From the NCBI GenBank assembly GCA_049999765.1, contig JBNGIQ010004402.1, forward strand, positions 1-26,755: a DNA stretch of 26,755 bases. The letters run 5' to 3'. This document shows positions 1 to 9,430 of this stretch, piece by piece. The stretch comes from Phaeoceros laevis (lineage: Eukaryota > Anthocerotophyta > Anthocerotopsida > Notothyladales). The notes beneath the pieces were generated by a model. The model was not told the DNA's origin. It did no database searches and worked only from the letters and a program-made list of their open reading frames with translations. Made by a program: the position numbers and the translations under genes. Numbering within the stretch: the stretch's first letter is position 1; each line of letters starts with the position of its first letter.

Positions 1-243
1 CTATATGGCCTGCACAATGTAAAAATGCAAAAGGGGCTTTTGTAGACGTAAAGGATTGTTCATTCAACTTTGAGTTCTATCCACCCAAGGATGAAGAGAC
101 GTAAGTAGAGGATGGGCTCATTATGGAAGAAAAATATTACAATTCGGAAAATATCAATTTTGTCATGTTATGCTTCAGAAGTTCATACTATATGAAATAA
201 CATACATTTTGGAATTATGCCTATTTTTTATAACATGGATACC

Positions 244-629
244 ATAGTTGCATTCGCACAAAACGTCCCATCCCTAGAAACGTGTAAGTGTTCGTTTTTT
301 ACGCGTTTCATTTTTTCACCCAATTATAAAAAACGGGGACTAGGCTCCTTTAAATGGTTTTATATAGCAATGTTACTTACAATTTAGTATGTGAACGGGG
401 TAGCCTAGGTGGTTAGGCTATAGATGTAGTAATGAATAGGTCTTGGATTGAACTCCTACATTGTTATTGCCTGTTAGTATATAAAAATATATGTACACTT
501 TTTCGAAAAAGAACTAAAAATATATGTACACTTTTTTGGAAACTTCTGCACGTGAGCGACAAAGCGTAACAGACGTTCCTAAAAACATGCAAATGTTCCT
601 AAAAACATGTTATGGAAGGGTATGGTAAC
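244..629 (+). mobile_element. 386-bp insertion with tRNA-like (SINE-type) head
   Basis: These bases are absent from the paralogous repeat copy at 6.37 kb, where 'gatac' runs almost directly into 'attcagccaattaatt'. Inside, 401-412 (tagcctaggtgg) fits a pol III A box and 445-456 (ggattgaactcc) resembles a B box, about 44 bp apart as in tRNA genes. The A-box region can pair like a D arm (agcc/ggct). Downstream are a 33-bp-period duplication (482-537) and a doubled 'gttcctaaaaacatg'. A SINE is the simplest reading, but no clear 3' A tail or target-site duplication is visible, so the class is uncertain. Confidence 0.45.
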
Positions 630-749
630 GCACATTCCTCCAATTAATTACATCATTCATATTTTGTATGGACCATGGAGTATGCCTCAAATTGAAAGGA
701 GGTGAGTTAGATATGTTGTTTTTTCTATAAAATAATGTTTTCTGATCTT

Positions 750-849
750 NNNNNNNNNNNNNNNNNNNNNNNNNNNNNNNNNNNNNNNNNNNNNNNNNNN
801 NNNNNNNNNNNNNNNNNNNNNNNNNNNNNNNNNNNNNNNNNNNNNNNNN
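750..849. other. Assembly gap (100 N)
   Basis: Exactly 100 N bases, the conventional placeholder for a scaffold gap of unknown size. It falls inside repeat copy 1, so the true distance between 749 and 850 is not known. Confidence 0.99.
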
Positions 850-908
850 AAGCCTACAAGGATTTATTGATTAATAATTTAGATCATAGTATGTCATAGT
901 ATGTCTAG

Positions 909-994
909 GCGTTTCCTCCAGCAAAGAAACAATAGGAAATGCGTTTCCTCCAGCAAAGAAACAATAGGAAATGCGTTTCCTCCCGTGAAGAAAC
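909..994 (+). repeat. 32-bp tandem repeat, two and a half units
   Basis: A 32-bp unit beginning gcgtttcctccagcaaagaa occurs at 909-940 and 941-972. A third, degenerate partial unit follows from 973, where cccgtgaag replaces ccagcaaag. Further 'gcgtttcc' and 'gtttcc' fragments continue to about 1040. The array lies just downstream of the P450 remnant. Confidence 0.9.
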
Positions 995-1049
995 GTGTTT
1001 CTTGCGTTTCCTAGTTTCCACATTTTGCGTTTCCAAGTTTCTAAAAAAC

Positions 1050-1131
1050 GTAACGCTCCGCGTATGTATATCTCTTGATTCTAATGTCACGAGCTTAATA
1101 AAGTAACGCTGCGCGTATGTATCGTCTCTTG
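1050..1131 (+). repeat. Direct repeat at the 3' end of the P450 frame
   Basis: A 28-29-bp sequence (gtaacgctccgcgtatgtat... and gtaacgctgcgcgtatgtat...) occurs at 1050-1077 and 1103-1131. The second copy lies inside the last codons of the P450 frame, so the same short peptide (HTRSVT) is encoded in both copies on the minus strand. Confidence 0.85.
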
Positions 1132-2752
1132 CTGAGAAGGAGAAGAAGCAGCAGTGCTACGTCGGCGGACAGTGGCGGGCAAGCCGTCTTTCATGGGCAT
1201 GGTGAGCGCCACCCTGTAGGTGGGCTGGTAATCCGCAGGGGTGAGAGTGAAGGTGAAGTCCCGGATGCAAGCCGCGGCCACGAACTTCATCTGCAGCATG
1301 GCCATGTCCTTGCCCAGGCACACCCGGGGGCCCGCCTGGAACACCGGGAACTTGAACGGGTTGGCAGGCTGGAACTCGCCCTTCACTAGCCACCTGCTGG
1401 GCTTGTATTCCAGGCAGTCGGGTCCCCAGATGCTCTCCATCCTGCCCATGGCGTAGGGGTGGTACGCCACCCGGGCGCCTTTGCACACCTCGGTGCCGTC
1501 GGGGAATACGTCGTCCTCCTTGGCCGTCTTGGTGTCCACAGGCACAGGCGGGTAGAGGCGCATGGACTCGGACAAAGCGGCTGTGAGGTAGTGCATCTGC
1601 TTCAGCTCGTCGTAAGACAGCACCCGCTCTTCCTCTCGGTCTTCTTCTTTTCTGGCTCGCAATTGCAAGACGGTGAGGATCTCGGAGTGGACGGATTTCT
1701 CCACCTCCGGGTGCTGCGAGAGCAGCCAGAAGAACCAGGACAGCGCCACCGAGGAGGTGTCCCTGCCCGCCAGGACGAAGCTGATGACGATGTCGCGCAG
1801 GAACTCGTCGGCGAAGCTGCTGGTCGATGATGTATTGCCCTGGGAGGATCTCGATCCGGGGGAGGACCACGTCTCCTGCAGCTGCTTGGCTTCCTCGCTG
1901 TGCTGGTCCGACTCCACCAGGCGGATGAATCGCGACAGCAGGTGGAGGTGCTGGAGACCTGCTCCACCGCCGGGCGCCAGCTGCTTCCTGCGGGTGCGGA
2001 TCACCGAGGTGGCGAACTCGTTCACCACCTCGATGGCTTCGCGCAGCTTCCTCTCCGAGCCCAAGTCGAGCGCGCGCTTGGTCTTCCACACCAGCGGCAC
2101 CAGCGTCATGAGGCGCCCCACGCTCAGGGCCGTGGCACGCCGGGTCCACTCCGAAGGCGACGAAGCAGATGGTGTCCAAGGAGAGGCGCATGAACATGCT
2201 TTGCAGGTCGATCACCTTGGACGTCGACTCCTCCCCTGCTGCTGCTGCTGCCTTGTCCAGAAATGGGAGCATTCTGTTGCGGGTCTCTGTCTCCAGGGAG
2301 TGGAACACCAGTTCCCGCAGGGAGCGCGTGGTGAACTCGTGGCTGGCCACTTTGCGTTGCACCCGCCACAGCTCGTTGTCCGCGCTGAAGATGCCCTTGC
2401 CCATGAGCTCTTCCAAAGTGTCGCTGAAGAAGGAGCCCTTGGGGTAGTTGTCGAAGCGTCTCATCAAGATGTGCTCCACGTTCACCGGGTTGGCCGTGAT
2501 CAACATGACGCTGCCTTGGGGCCTCACGCTCCGCATGGTCTGAGTCGGTGAGGATTTTAGGAGCTCCGTGACCCATTCCAGAATTCGGTCCTCGTTGGCC
2601 AGCACGTGGAGGACGGAGCCGAAAACAGGATACACTACCGGGATGTTCTTCCCGTAGCGAGGGTGGTTCCTCCACCGGAAGTAGTAGGTCCAAATCAGGA
2701 CGCTGATCGAGCCAAGAAGCACCACGCTCCATAGCTCACCCTCCACCGCCAT
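1087..2752 (-). pseudogene. CYP94-like cytochrome P450, frame-disrupted
   Basis: CYP94 enzymes are ER-bound monooxygenases, mostly fatty-acid omega-hydroxylases; some oxidise jasmonoyl-isoleucine. The frame from ATG 2752 encodes a hydrophobic anchor (residues about 7-25), then RFDNYPKG, GIFSADNELWRVQRKVASHEF and FVAFGVDPAC. After that it runs into out-of-frame sequence near 2130. The rest is in a different frame below about 2130: ATALSVGRL, PLVWKTKR, the I-helix AGRDTSS, the K-helix ESMR, and the haem loop FQAGPRVCLGK. The stretch that normally joins GVDPAC to ATALS, about 17-20 residues, is missing. A deletion that is not a multiple of three explains both the gap and the frame change. CYP94 genes usually lack introns, so a splice is unlikely. 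The extra C-terminal tail comes from the adjacent direct repeat. An assembly error is the alternative. Confidence 0.85.
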
Positions 2753-3989
2753 TGATCACCTCCTGGAGCCCCAGGGCCTGCCTGCTGCCACAAACTGCCA
2801 AAAGGATGTCAGCAACTGCTGCTCATGATCAGCAAAGGGACAATCACAAAATGCAAAGAGGTGTCAAAGAAGCGAAGCAGACCTTGGAAGAGAGAAGCCT
2901 CCAACAACACTAGAGCGCTCTGCCGCTGTGTTTGGCGGTTACCAGGCGGCCAATCGGCGGAGAGGGTCAACAATTCCTCCGCAGGTTGCGGTAACCGATT
3001 CCTGGGATCGGATAGAACAGTACTTGCAATAAGGAAAGTAACTCCAGGGCGGCGGTAAGCAAGGAAGGCCGCCAGGAACCTTCCTGTACAAGCTTTTGTC
3101 CAAGCTTTTGTCCCCTTGGCGGGGAGGTGGCCAGACGGCTAGCCACTTAATCCTTACCGACAACGCTACGCTTGCTATTTCAAAGTTCTAACCTTTTTTC
3201 GCCGGCGAACACGAGAGCCCAAAAACGTAGTCCACTTCAGGTCACTGCCGTGCAATTTTACCGGGGCCTGACTTGCTCGTCAATCGGTGCCCGGTGGAGG
3301 CTGGTCAAGTGGCTACCCTGGTTTCCCTGGTTACGCCAGGGCGGTTGGCTTGGCGTCGCTGCTTCGTGTCGCAGGGCACGGCCTCAGCAGCACCGGTGGT
3401 CAGCTCGTGGTTAAACTGCACGGCCGGTGAAACTTACCATCCCAGGGAATCCCGGTGACCAAAGCGGGCTGCAGGAGGTCAATACCTTTTTTCCGCATCT
3501 TCTAGCAGCATTTTGATCACGATAGTTAATCTTGTTCCATCCACATGTGGTATGGTTGGAAAGAGGGAGCCAAGGGGCACATTCTGACATGAGGCTCAAC
3601 AAAAATGGATGCCAAATGCATAAGATATGCCAGATCCAAGGCCAAATCGTCCAATATCTGTACTGCCCGACGATAAAGGGTTAAACCATTGAGGACACTT
3701 GCATGATCCGGTGTACGCTTTTCTACTAGGGACCACTAGGGGAGCACTACACTACATGCCACTACGACTGAGACAGCAGGTACACAACTCCACTATATAA
3801 GTTATCCCAAATTGTAGATCAAACAAAATAAAAAAGATAAATTTTTTTTTTTAGCAATATAAAATACTGCAATGCATCGTGGCGTTTTCTCATTCACGGA
3901 TTCACGGGTAGCGGGTCACGCAAAAAAAGCGGTACGCCTCGTCATGCTGCTTCCCACACCAGCTCGGGGATAGCCCTTATTAGGGAGCT
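2753..3989. other. Intergenic, upstream of the P450
   Basis: I see no supported gene. Reading frames here are short and match no family I know. Visible details are a small inverted pair, cggttacc at 2936-2943 and ggtaaccg at 2990-2997, and a doubled 'aagcttttgtcc' near 3090-3115. An AT-rich stretch with a poly-T run lies around 3835-3853. The P450 promoter should lie just right of 2752, but I cannot point to a convincing TATA box. Confidence 0.5.
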
Positions 3990-4445
3990 ACAAGTTAACA
4001 TCCAGCTCCGACTGTTGGGTTTGGGCATGGATCCGGAGAGGAGGGAATCCAAGGGTTGTCCACTTGCTGGTACGTGTAGTTGAGCAGGTCAGAGTGGAGG
4101 CCTTCCGCCTCAGTGACACCCATACTCGTCGTACAAGTAGAATGCGGCATCCAAGAAATCGGGGTCGTTGTAATTCTTGTGCCCATCGATCCCCTTCAAT
4201 TAAGATGGCACAAACACTTGTAACCATTTTCAGACAAGAACCAATCCATAAATGTTTCAAGAGCATAAATTTTCAGGCATCCATCTTTCAATCTTGAGCA
4301 CCATACTATCTTTACAAAGCTGTAGCTACATGGCCAACAGAATGCTCGCAAAACGCTTCCTACCAGCCAGGCGTTCCAAATCCGATCCACGTTGGCGAGA
4401 TGCGCGAAGAAGAGCGGGTCGTTGACGGCACTAGAGCTGCACTTA
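3990..4445 (-). pseudogene. Polyphenol oxidase (tyrosinase family) remnant
   Basis: Plant polyphenol oxidases are dicopper enzymes that oxidise phenols. Read on the minus strand, about 4440-4363 encodes NDPLFFAHLANVDRIW, which is the end of the CuB site. One histidine of the usual HH pair is leucine. About 176 bp further on, 4184-4113 encodes GHKNYNDPDFLDAAFYLYDE, the linker that follows CuB in plant enzymes. That frame then meets a TGA at 4112-4110. A third segment in another frame encodes NYTYQQVDNPWIP, matching the family's conserved Y-x-Y-Q-x-V-D-x-PW element. The CuA site and N-terminal half are absent, as is the C-terminal domain. Three short matches in family order make the identity good; stop codon, frame change and missing parts make it a relic. 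Confidence 0.8.
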
Positions 4446-5962
4446 TTATCCCCTTTCAAAAAACTGGTGAAGGATCCAGGTAAGGAGCAATTAGCGTAGG
4501 AAGATTGTAACAAGTTTGCTTGGATGTATAAAGTGCCCTTTCGCAAAAAAAGAAAAGGTGGAGCCCTTTGAGGTCCTGTTAGCACAAAAATTGGCGATGC
4601 GTAGTTTGACACTTGGTCTTGAGAAATGGATGAGGGCAAGATTTTTAGGCGAGAAGCCGGAGCAATCCAGCTCTAGGAGAACAGCTGGATGGCTGGCTTC
4701 GACCTAGCTGCCCGGCTTAAGTGCCGCGCCAATGGAATGGGAGGGAAGAGGGCTACTTATTGAGTGCCCTTCTCATTGTTGTCACGGGGTTCCAGTGGAA
4801 GGCAGTGGCCATTTGTGCTTCCCTGCTCTCGTCCCTTGTGTTCCGAGTAGTGTGTTCACGGCAGCGTATTGGTCCAGGAGCCTATAGGCCTGCTAGGTTG
4901 TGGTAGGATGGTCCCTTCCCGGCAGACTGTGCTTCGCTTGAGCAGCACGGCAGCCCACTAGCCGACCCGTTGGTGCCGTTGATAGATCCGGCAGCACGGC
5001 ATCGGTTGTAAAGATTGTTGTCATGGCCTGTGGGCGGGTGCACTTAATTAGATGGTTTGCCACCATTCTTCCCAACTCTTGTGGGTTTCCTTGATCTCCT
5101 CTGTCTCCCTCCAACATCTGCTAGGACACATTGTATTGCCATTCAGTACTTTGCATCAACTGGCCCAGGATCAGGTGAGTTTCATTAGTACGGATGCACA
5201 GTATTTCCCTGGCTGGCCAATTGTGCAGGAACCAAGCTTAAGAGAGTTAGTCCTCTCAGTCCGGACCCCAATTTGCATAAGATGGTGGTAATGGTCAGAA
5301 AGATTCTAAGATTCTGTTTCAAATGTGTAACATAGTTCATATGTGGATATACATGTTACGATTTGGCAACTAAGATATTGGGTGATGGGAAAGCATATTC
5401 TTAATTCCACCTTGAGTGACATGATTCTCCCTCATCTTAAAAACAAAAAATCTTAGTGCATGAGTTGTTATAATACTTTTAAATAACGTCAAAAGTTGAA
5501 AAAGTACCTTCACTATTGCATGTCTATGTTTTCAAAAATATTGATATATTTCTTGTGGATTTTTATTACCTCATCACTTCCACTTGCATAACCATTACCA
5601 GGTGACTCAAGCAAACACTTCTATTCCTCATTCCTTTTGAGATGCAAATAAGCTAGTGAAATAATGTGGATGATTTTTATGGTGTTGCTAATGTTAGGGG
5701 CTAAGGAAGCTATCACAAGTGAGGCTACGTTTGATGGTTATCTTATAGAAGCTCGTTGCACCAAAGAAAAGACTTGAAGTCCAAATCAAAATTTGGTCTT
5801 GGTTAGTGAAGTCACCAAGCTTATTGATGTAGTTGCTCGGAAAAATGATTTTTTCTTTTTTTTGAAGCTGAAATCATGGGTACATAGGATACAATCATCA
5901 TCAACAAAAGATGAGCCTATTTATCTTGCAATTACTTGCAAAACAGACAGTGGAGAAGATTG
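4446..5962. other. Intergenic, no gene recognised
   Basis: No frame here resembles a known protein. The left 850 bp has mixed composition; from about 5300 it becomes AT-rich and leads into the dispersed repeat. An open frame at 5793-6113 (106 codons) runs into the repeat and includes segments such as LKSWVHRIQ and PIYLAITCKTDSGEDCNNC. Its continuation is duplicated in tandem. It may be a decayed transposon fragment, but I cannot name the family. Confidence 0.45.
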
Positions 5963-6232
5963 CAACAATTGTGTGAAGCATATTATGACAACTATGTGGC
6001 CTGCAACATGTAAAAATGCAAAAGGGGCTTTCATAGTAATAAAAGGTTGTTCAGTCCAATTCAACTTTGAGTTCCATCCACCCAAGGAAGAAGAGTCTCC
6101 AACAACTCTGTGAAGCATATTATGACAACTATGTGGCCTGCAACATGTAAAAATGCAAAAGGGGCTTTCATAGCAGTAAAAGATTGTTCATTCAACTTTG
6201 AGTTCCATCCACCCAAGGAAGAAGAGTGGTAA
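5963..6232 (+). repeat. 138-bp tandem duplication inside the dispersed repeat
   Basis: The segment starting caacaattgtgtgaagca at 5963 recurs as caacaactctgtgaagca at 6101, a period of 138 bp. Both units carry ctatgtggcctgcaacatgt and ccacccaaggaagaagag. The second unit lacks about 12 bp present in the first. Only one unit is seen in copy 1 at the window start. Confidence 0.9.
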
Positions 6233-6560
6233 GTAGAGGATAGGCTCATCATGAAAGAAAAATACTACAATTCGGAAAAAATCTGTTTTGTCATATCATG
6301 CTTCATAAGTTCATACTATATGAACTAACATCCATTATGGCATTATGCCCATTTTTTATTACATAGATACATTCAGCCAATTAATTATGTCATTCATATT
6401 TTGTATGGACTATGGAGTAGGCCTCAAATTGAAAGGAGATGAGTAAGATATGTTGTCTTTTATATACAATATTTTTTTATGATCTTATTTTTAATTTCAA
6501 GGCATGAGATTAATTGGAGTCCTACAAGGCTACAAGCGTACACGATCTATTGATTAATAA
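5993..6560 (+). repeat. Dispersed AT-rich repeat, copy 2
   Basis: This is the paralogue of 1-890, without the 386-bp insertion and without the gap. It shows the uninterrupted order of the repeat: the Lys-codon-rich start, 'caattcggaaaa', 'ccattttttatta', 'ccaattaatt', 'tgtatggacta' and 'ctattgattaataatt'. No protein-coding frame spans it. Confidence 0.8.
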
Positions 6561-6787
6561 TTAATGCCAGAGCATCTATTTTATCATCATATCTTTTCAA
6601 TTTATTGGGAACTAAAGTAAATATTTGGATTAACATAACTATAATATTATAATGATGCTTTCATGATGTATTCTCATCTTAATCCTTAAATGACCAAGGG
6701 TTTGAAACCCATGAGCTTTTGGACCCTTATGCAGTGCTTCTTAGAGCCTTAGAGGCCCCATGTGGAGTTGGCTAATCACGAAGATTT

Positions 6788-6808
6788 TACTACTACTACT
6801 ACTACTAC
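6788..6808 (+). repeat. (TAC)7 microsatellite
   Basis: Seven uninterrupted TAC units. Confidence 0.95.
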
Positions 6809-6844
6809 CTTCCGAAAGTAACTTTTAGTTCATTCCGTCACCCA

Positions 6845-7630
6845 ATGCCGGTTCGGAAAGTAGTTCATTGCCTGGTTGACCCAACGCGAACATTGTCCCG
6901 CATATATCGGGTTTATCATCAGCTTAATAGGCATAGTGCGTTCACGACATCACTTTTGCCATGTCACAGGTTCGAGACCTCCTCGACAAATTGGCAGAGC
7001 TCAGGGAGGGATTCATTCGTTTCCGAATCAGAGGCAAGCATGATAACCATATGTAGACTGTCGTTGAATCCTCAGCAACATCTCCACGTGGAGCATCGGT
7101 CTGCTCCCGTCCAAGATTGCAACAAAGAGTGTGTTGCGTTTCTTCTGATGAATGAGCGCGACGTCAAACTCTTGAATAGCGTGCAGGTGGAGACAACCAC
7201 ACCATTTGGTCTCCATCTGGCCATTTTCAGAATTTTCATGACTCGGAAGGTCCAGTCTAGCCAGCAGGTCTTGGAAGAGCTGAACGATTTTTGGGAGAGT
7301 CTGCGAGCTCAAGTCAAGCCTTTGATCATGGGCTGGAAGACTCTATCATATGCCATCGAACATATGCATTGCCTCGTTCATATGCTAATCCAGGAGGCCA
7401 TTCTCTGTCTACATACACGCCTTTCATTCCAGTACCTGCTGCGGTTCATGGTTCCACGTATACATTATGGTTCCATCGTCCAAACACGTCACATTTTCTT
7501 GGACAGACAAAGGGCCAAAACATGCATACTGTGTTCTGCTGAGAGGCAAGGCAGGTTCCGTCTTCTCCTAATCAGTGAGCAGGTGCATCGCTTAGGTTCT
7601 TTTGGTGATAACTATTCTGGCTTTCCATAA
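6845..7630 (+). other. Open frame of uncertain status (261 codons)
   Basis: A 261-codon ATG-to-stop frame that I do not recognise. The translation has no clear domain, repeat or signal peptide; it is rich in His, Leu and Arg. Other frames over the same bases are also open for 80-90 codons, and one reads as plausible protein (around 6968-7050, VRDLLDKLAELREG). This pattern fits a decayed, frame-shifted coding sequence better than an intact gene. No intron signals or conserved motifs decide it. Confidence 0.15.
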
Positions 7631-8693
7631 AACTGATCAGGATACATGTTTTTGGGCAATCCTCCAAAGGCACTGTAGGAACCTTGCAAAATCATTGACA
7701 GTAGCCCCAAGTGCTCGAAGTGTTCTCTAAACAGCAACGTGGGCTACCTCGCAATCGACCTCCGAGTCAAGCTTGGACTGGTGTAGCCTCCCAGATGCTG
7801 TCAGATTAGACCACCCTTGAGAACAGACCGTCCACTATGTCAAAACACCAGTCCAAGATATCATTGAGCATCAAACAGTGCCTGCATTCCCAAAAGATGA
7901 GAAAATATGTTAGTAAGTGGTAATAAAACGGTTCAAAGAACTTGGAACCCTGGTTTTGCTTGGAGCAGACAAGGCCAGAAAGACTTTCACCTGGGTGTGC
8001 TTCAGAACTCCTTGACAATAGGACTGAAGAGATGATATGCGGACAACTGACAATACATCAAGAACGGGGACACAAAACTCCAAGTGCTGTCCTCCAGGTT
8101 ATAAGCCACTATATGGGTGGAGGAGGTATACGTATAAGCTACTTCGCTGCTTGGACACGCACCAAATGTGAGACATAACTTTGTGTCAACGAAAACTGCA
8201 TCCAAGATATAGAGGGAATCGTCGGGATGGGGTTCAACTGGCCTAGAGATCATCCGCAGTTGAAGGCGCATGGGTTCAGAAACGGCAGACACTGTAGTCC
8301 AGACATAGGTGTCTAGGTCCAACTCCCAGATGGTGTTGTTTACTAGACCATGGTCAACTAGAAAGATCCTCCCCCTGTGCTCTAATATTTTGAACGCGTG
8401 TGGAGGAGTCGAGTGTCTATCTAACTCCCTCACAAGTCTCCCATCATCCTGGTTGTACACTCGCAGCCCAAGCAGCTCAAAACGGCGCCGCGTCCCCACA
8501 GCCAAGAACAGCAGGCCCTTGCTGCAAACATATTGAGGCCAAAAAGGCCATACGCATGCCAGTTCCAACGTGTCCCCATAAGAAACGATGGCCAACAAAT
8601 CTTGCCGTGCTGCCCCTTTTAAGATGACTCGACTCCATCTGGCGCCCTGGGAGCAGTAAATGCGGAGCGTACGCGTCCGCCCGGAAACAATGA

Positions 8694-8735
8694 CCAGCTC
8701 AAACTGTCCTGGAGCCAGCTCAAACTGTCCTGGAG
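8694..8735 (+). repeat. 21-bp in-frame tandem duplication in the F-box gene
   Basis: ccagctcaaactgtcctgga(g) occurs twice, at 8694-8714 and 8715-8735. It encodes a doubled PGQFELA/PGQFELV on the minus strand and does not change the frame. Confidence 0.95.
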
Positions 8736-8835
8736 GCAGTAATTTCACCTGTGCCCTACTATGGACAAAATGGTAGTACTCCGTTGCATCAAAATGTGGA
8801 AGCAACTCCAGCCACTGCTGCGTCATGGGATTGAC

Positions 8836-8921
8836 AACGCACAAATCGGTTGCTCGCTTTCCAACTTGGTGCTGGAACAACGCACAAATCGGTTGCTCGC
8901 TTTCCAACTTGGTGCTGGAAC
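8836..8921 (+). repeat. 43-bp tandem duplication in the F-box gene
   Basis: Two identical 43-bp units, each starting aacgcacaaatcggttgctc, lie at 8836-8878 and 8879-8921. The length is not a multiple of three, so it shifts the minus-strand frame by one. With only one unit, GLIFMFQHQVGKRATDLCVV would continue directly into NPMTQQW. Confidence 0.97.
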
Positions 8922-9430
8922 ATGAAGATCAATCCGTTCTGCAGAATCCGCCATGCCCTCTTATCCTGCCACCCCTGTGCAGTCCGCTTGAATTTGTCCG
9001 GTTCCAAAGCCTTTCCTGAATTCCAATCTGTGCACCTCTGAAAAGGAGCAGATTCCAAGGAGCAGATTGGGCCGAACTCCTGGGCCCCACATCATCACAG
9101 AGGAGCTGGAATTCAGGAGAGCACAGCAGGCTCTTCCAGCGTTTGGCCACCACCACAAAGCGCTGCCGGTTGCCCACAGGCAGCATAGCCACGCACCTTT
9201 CTAAAAGCTCCTCTGGCAATTTGCTCCATACAACCGGATTCATCACAACAGGTGCAATCCAGCTGCAGGGCTCTACCAGGCGGCCCTTCAGAGAGCGCAT
9301 CACAAAGTGTGGCTTCGGCATTACGCTGCATTCCCAGCATTCCTCGGGATTTATCCTCCTGCTCCCGTCCATTCTGCTTACGCTTCTGGCGGGGCACCTG
9401 GCGCTTGTAACAGAGGCTGTCGCCCGCCAC

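Larger units (their letters stand above)
1..890 (+). repeat. Dispersed AT-rich repeat, copy 1 (interrupted)
   Basis: Positions 1-242 and 630-749 align almost base for base with 6132-6375 and 6376-6485. After the N gap, 850-880 resumes the match to about 6522-6560. Shared landmarks include 'gtaaaaatgcaaaagg', 'ccacccaagg', 'caattcggaaaa' and 'tcattcatattttgtatgg'. This copy differs by point changes and by an insertion at about 244-629. No intact reading frame spans it. The family is unknown to me; it may be a degenerate transposon, because part of copy 2 is open in one frame. Confidence 0.8.
8002..9372 (-). pseudogene. F-box protein (F-box/kelch-like), frame-disrupted
   Basis: F-box proteins are substrate receptors of SCF ubiquitin ligases. 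The minus-strand frame from 9372 contains a typical F-box at about 9243-9120: VWSKLPEELLERC, VAMLPVGNRQRF and AKRWKSLLCSPEF. A PWNLLLF element follows. Soon after, at about 9035, the homologous sequence moves to another frame (DWNSGKALEPDKF, AWRILQNGLIF), while the F-box frame meets a stop at 8931-8929. A 43-bp tandem duplication at 8836-8921 then shifts it again. The last segment (8907-8002) encodes NPMTQQWLELLP, the usual 'CNP-T-W--LPP' element, and a beta-propeller-like C-terminal region ending at TGA 8002. Total length, about 450 codons, is normal for this family. Either a recent pseudogene or a locus with sequence errors. Confidence 0.75.

Noticed and set aside
909-994. 32-bp direct repeats as a CRISPR-like array
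   Set aside because: Units are directly adjacent with no spacers, in plant nuclear DNA; it is a minisatellite.
1673-2551. Long plus-strand frame of 292 codons opposite the P450
   Set aside because: It is the antisense shadow of GC-rich P450 coding sequence and has no recognisable domain.
2936-2997. 8-bp inverted pair as a regulatory hairpin upstream of the P450
   Set aside because: Eight bases separated by 46 are expected by chance in a window of this size.
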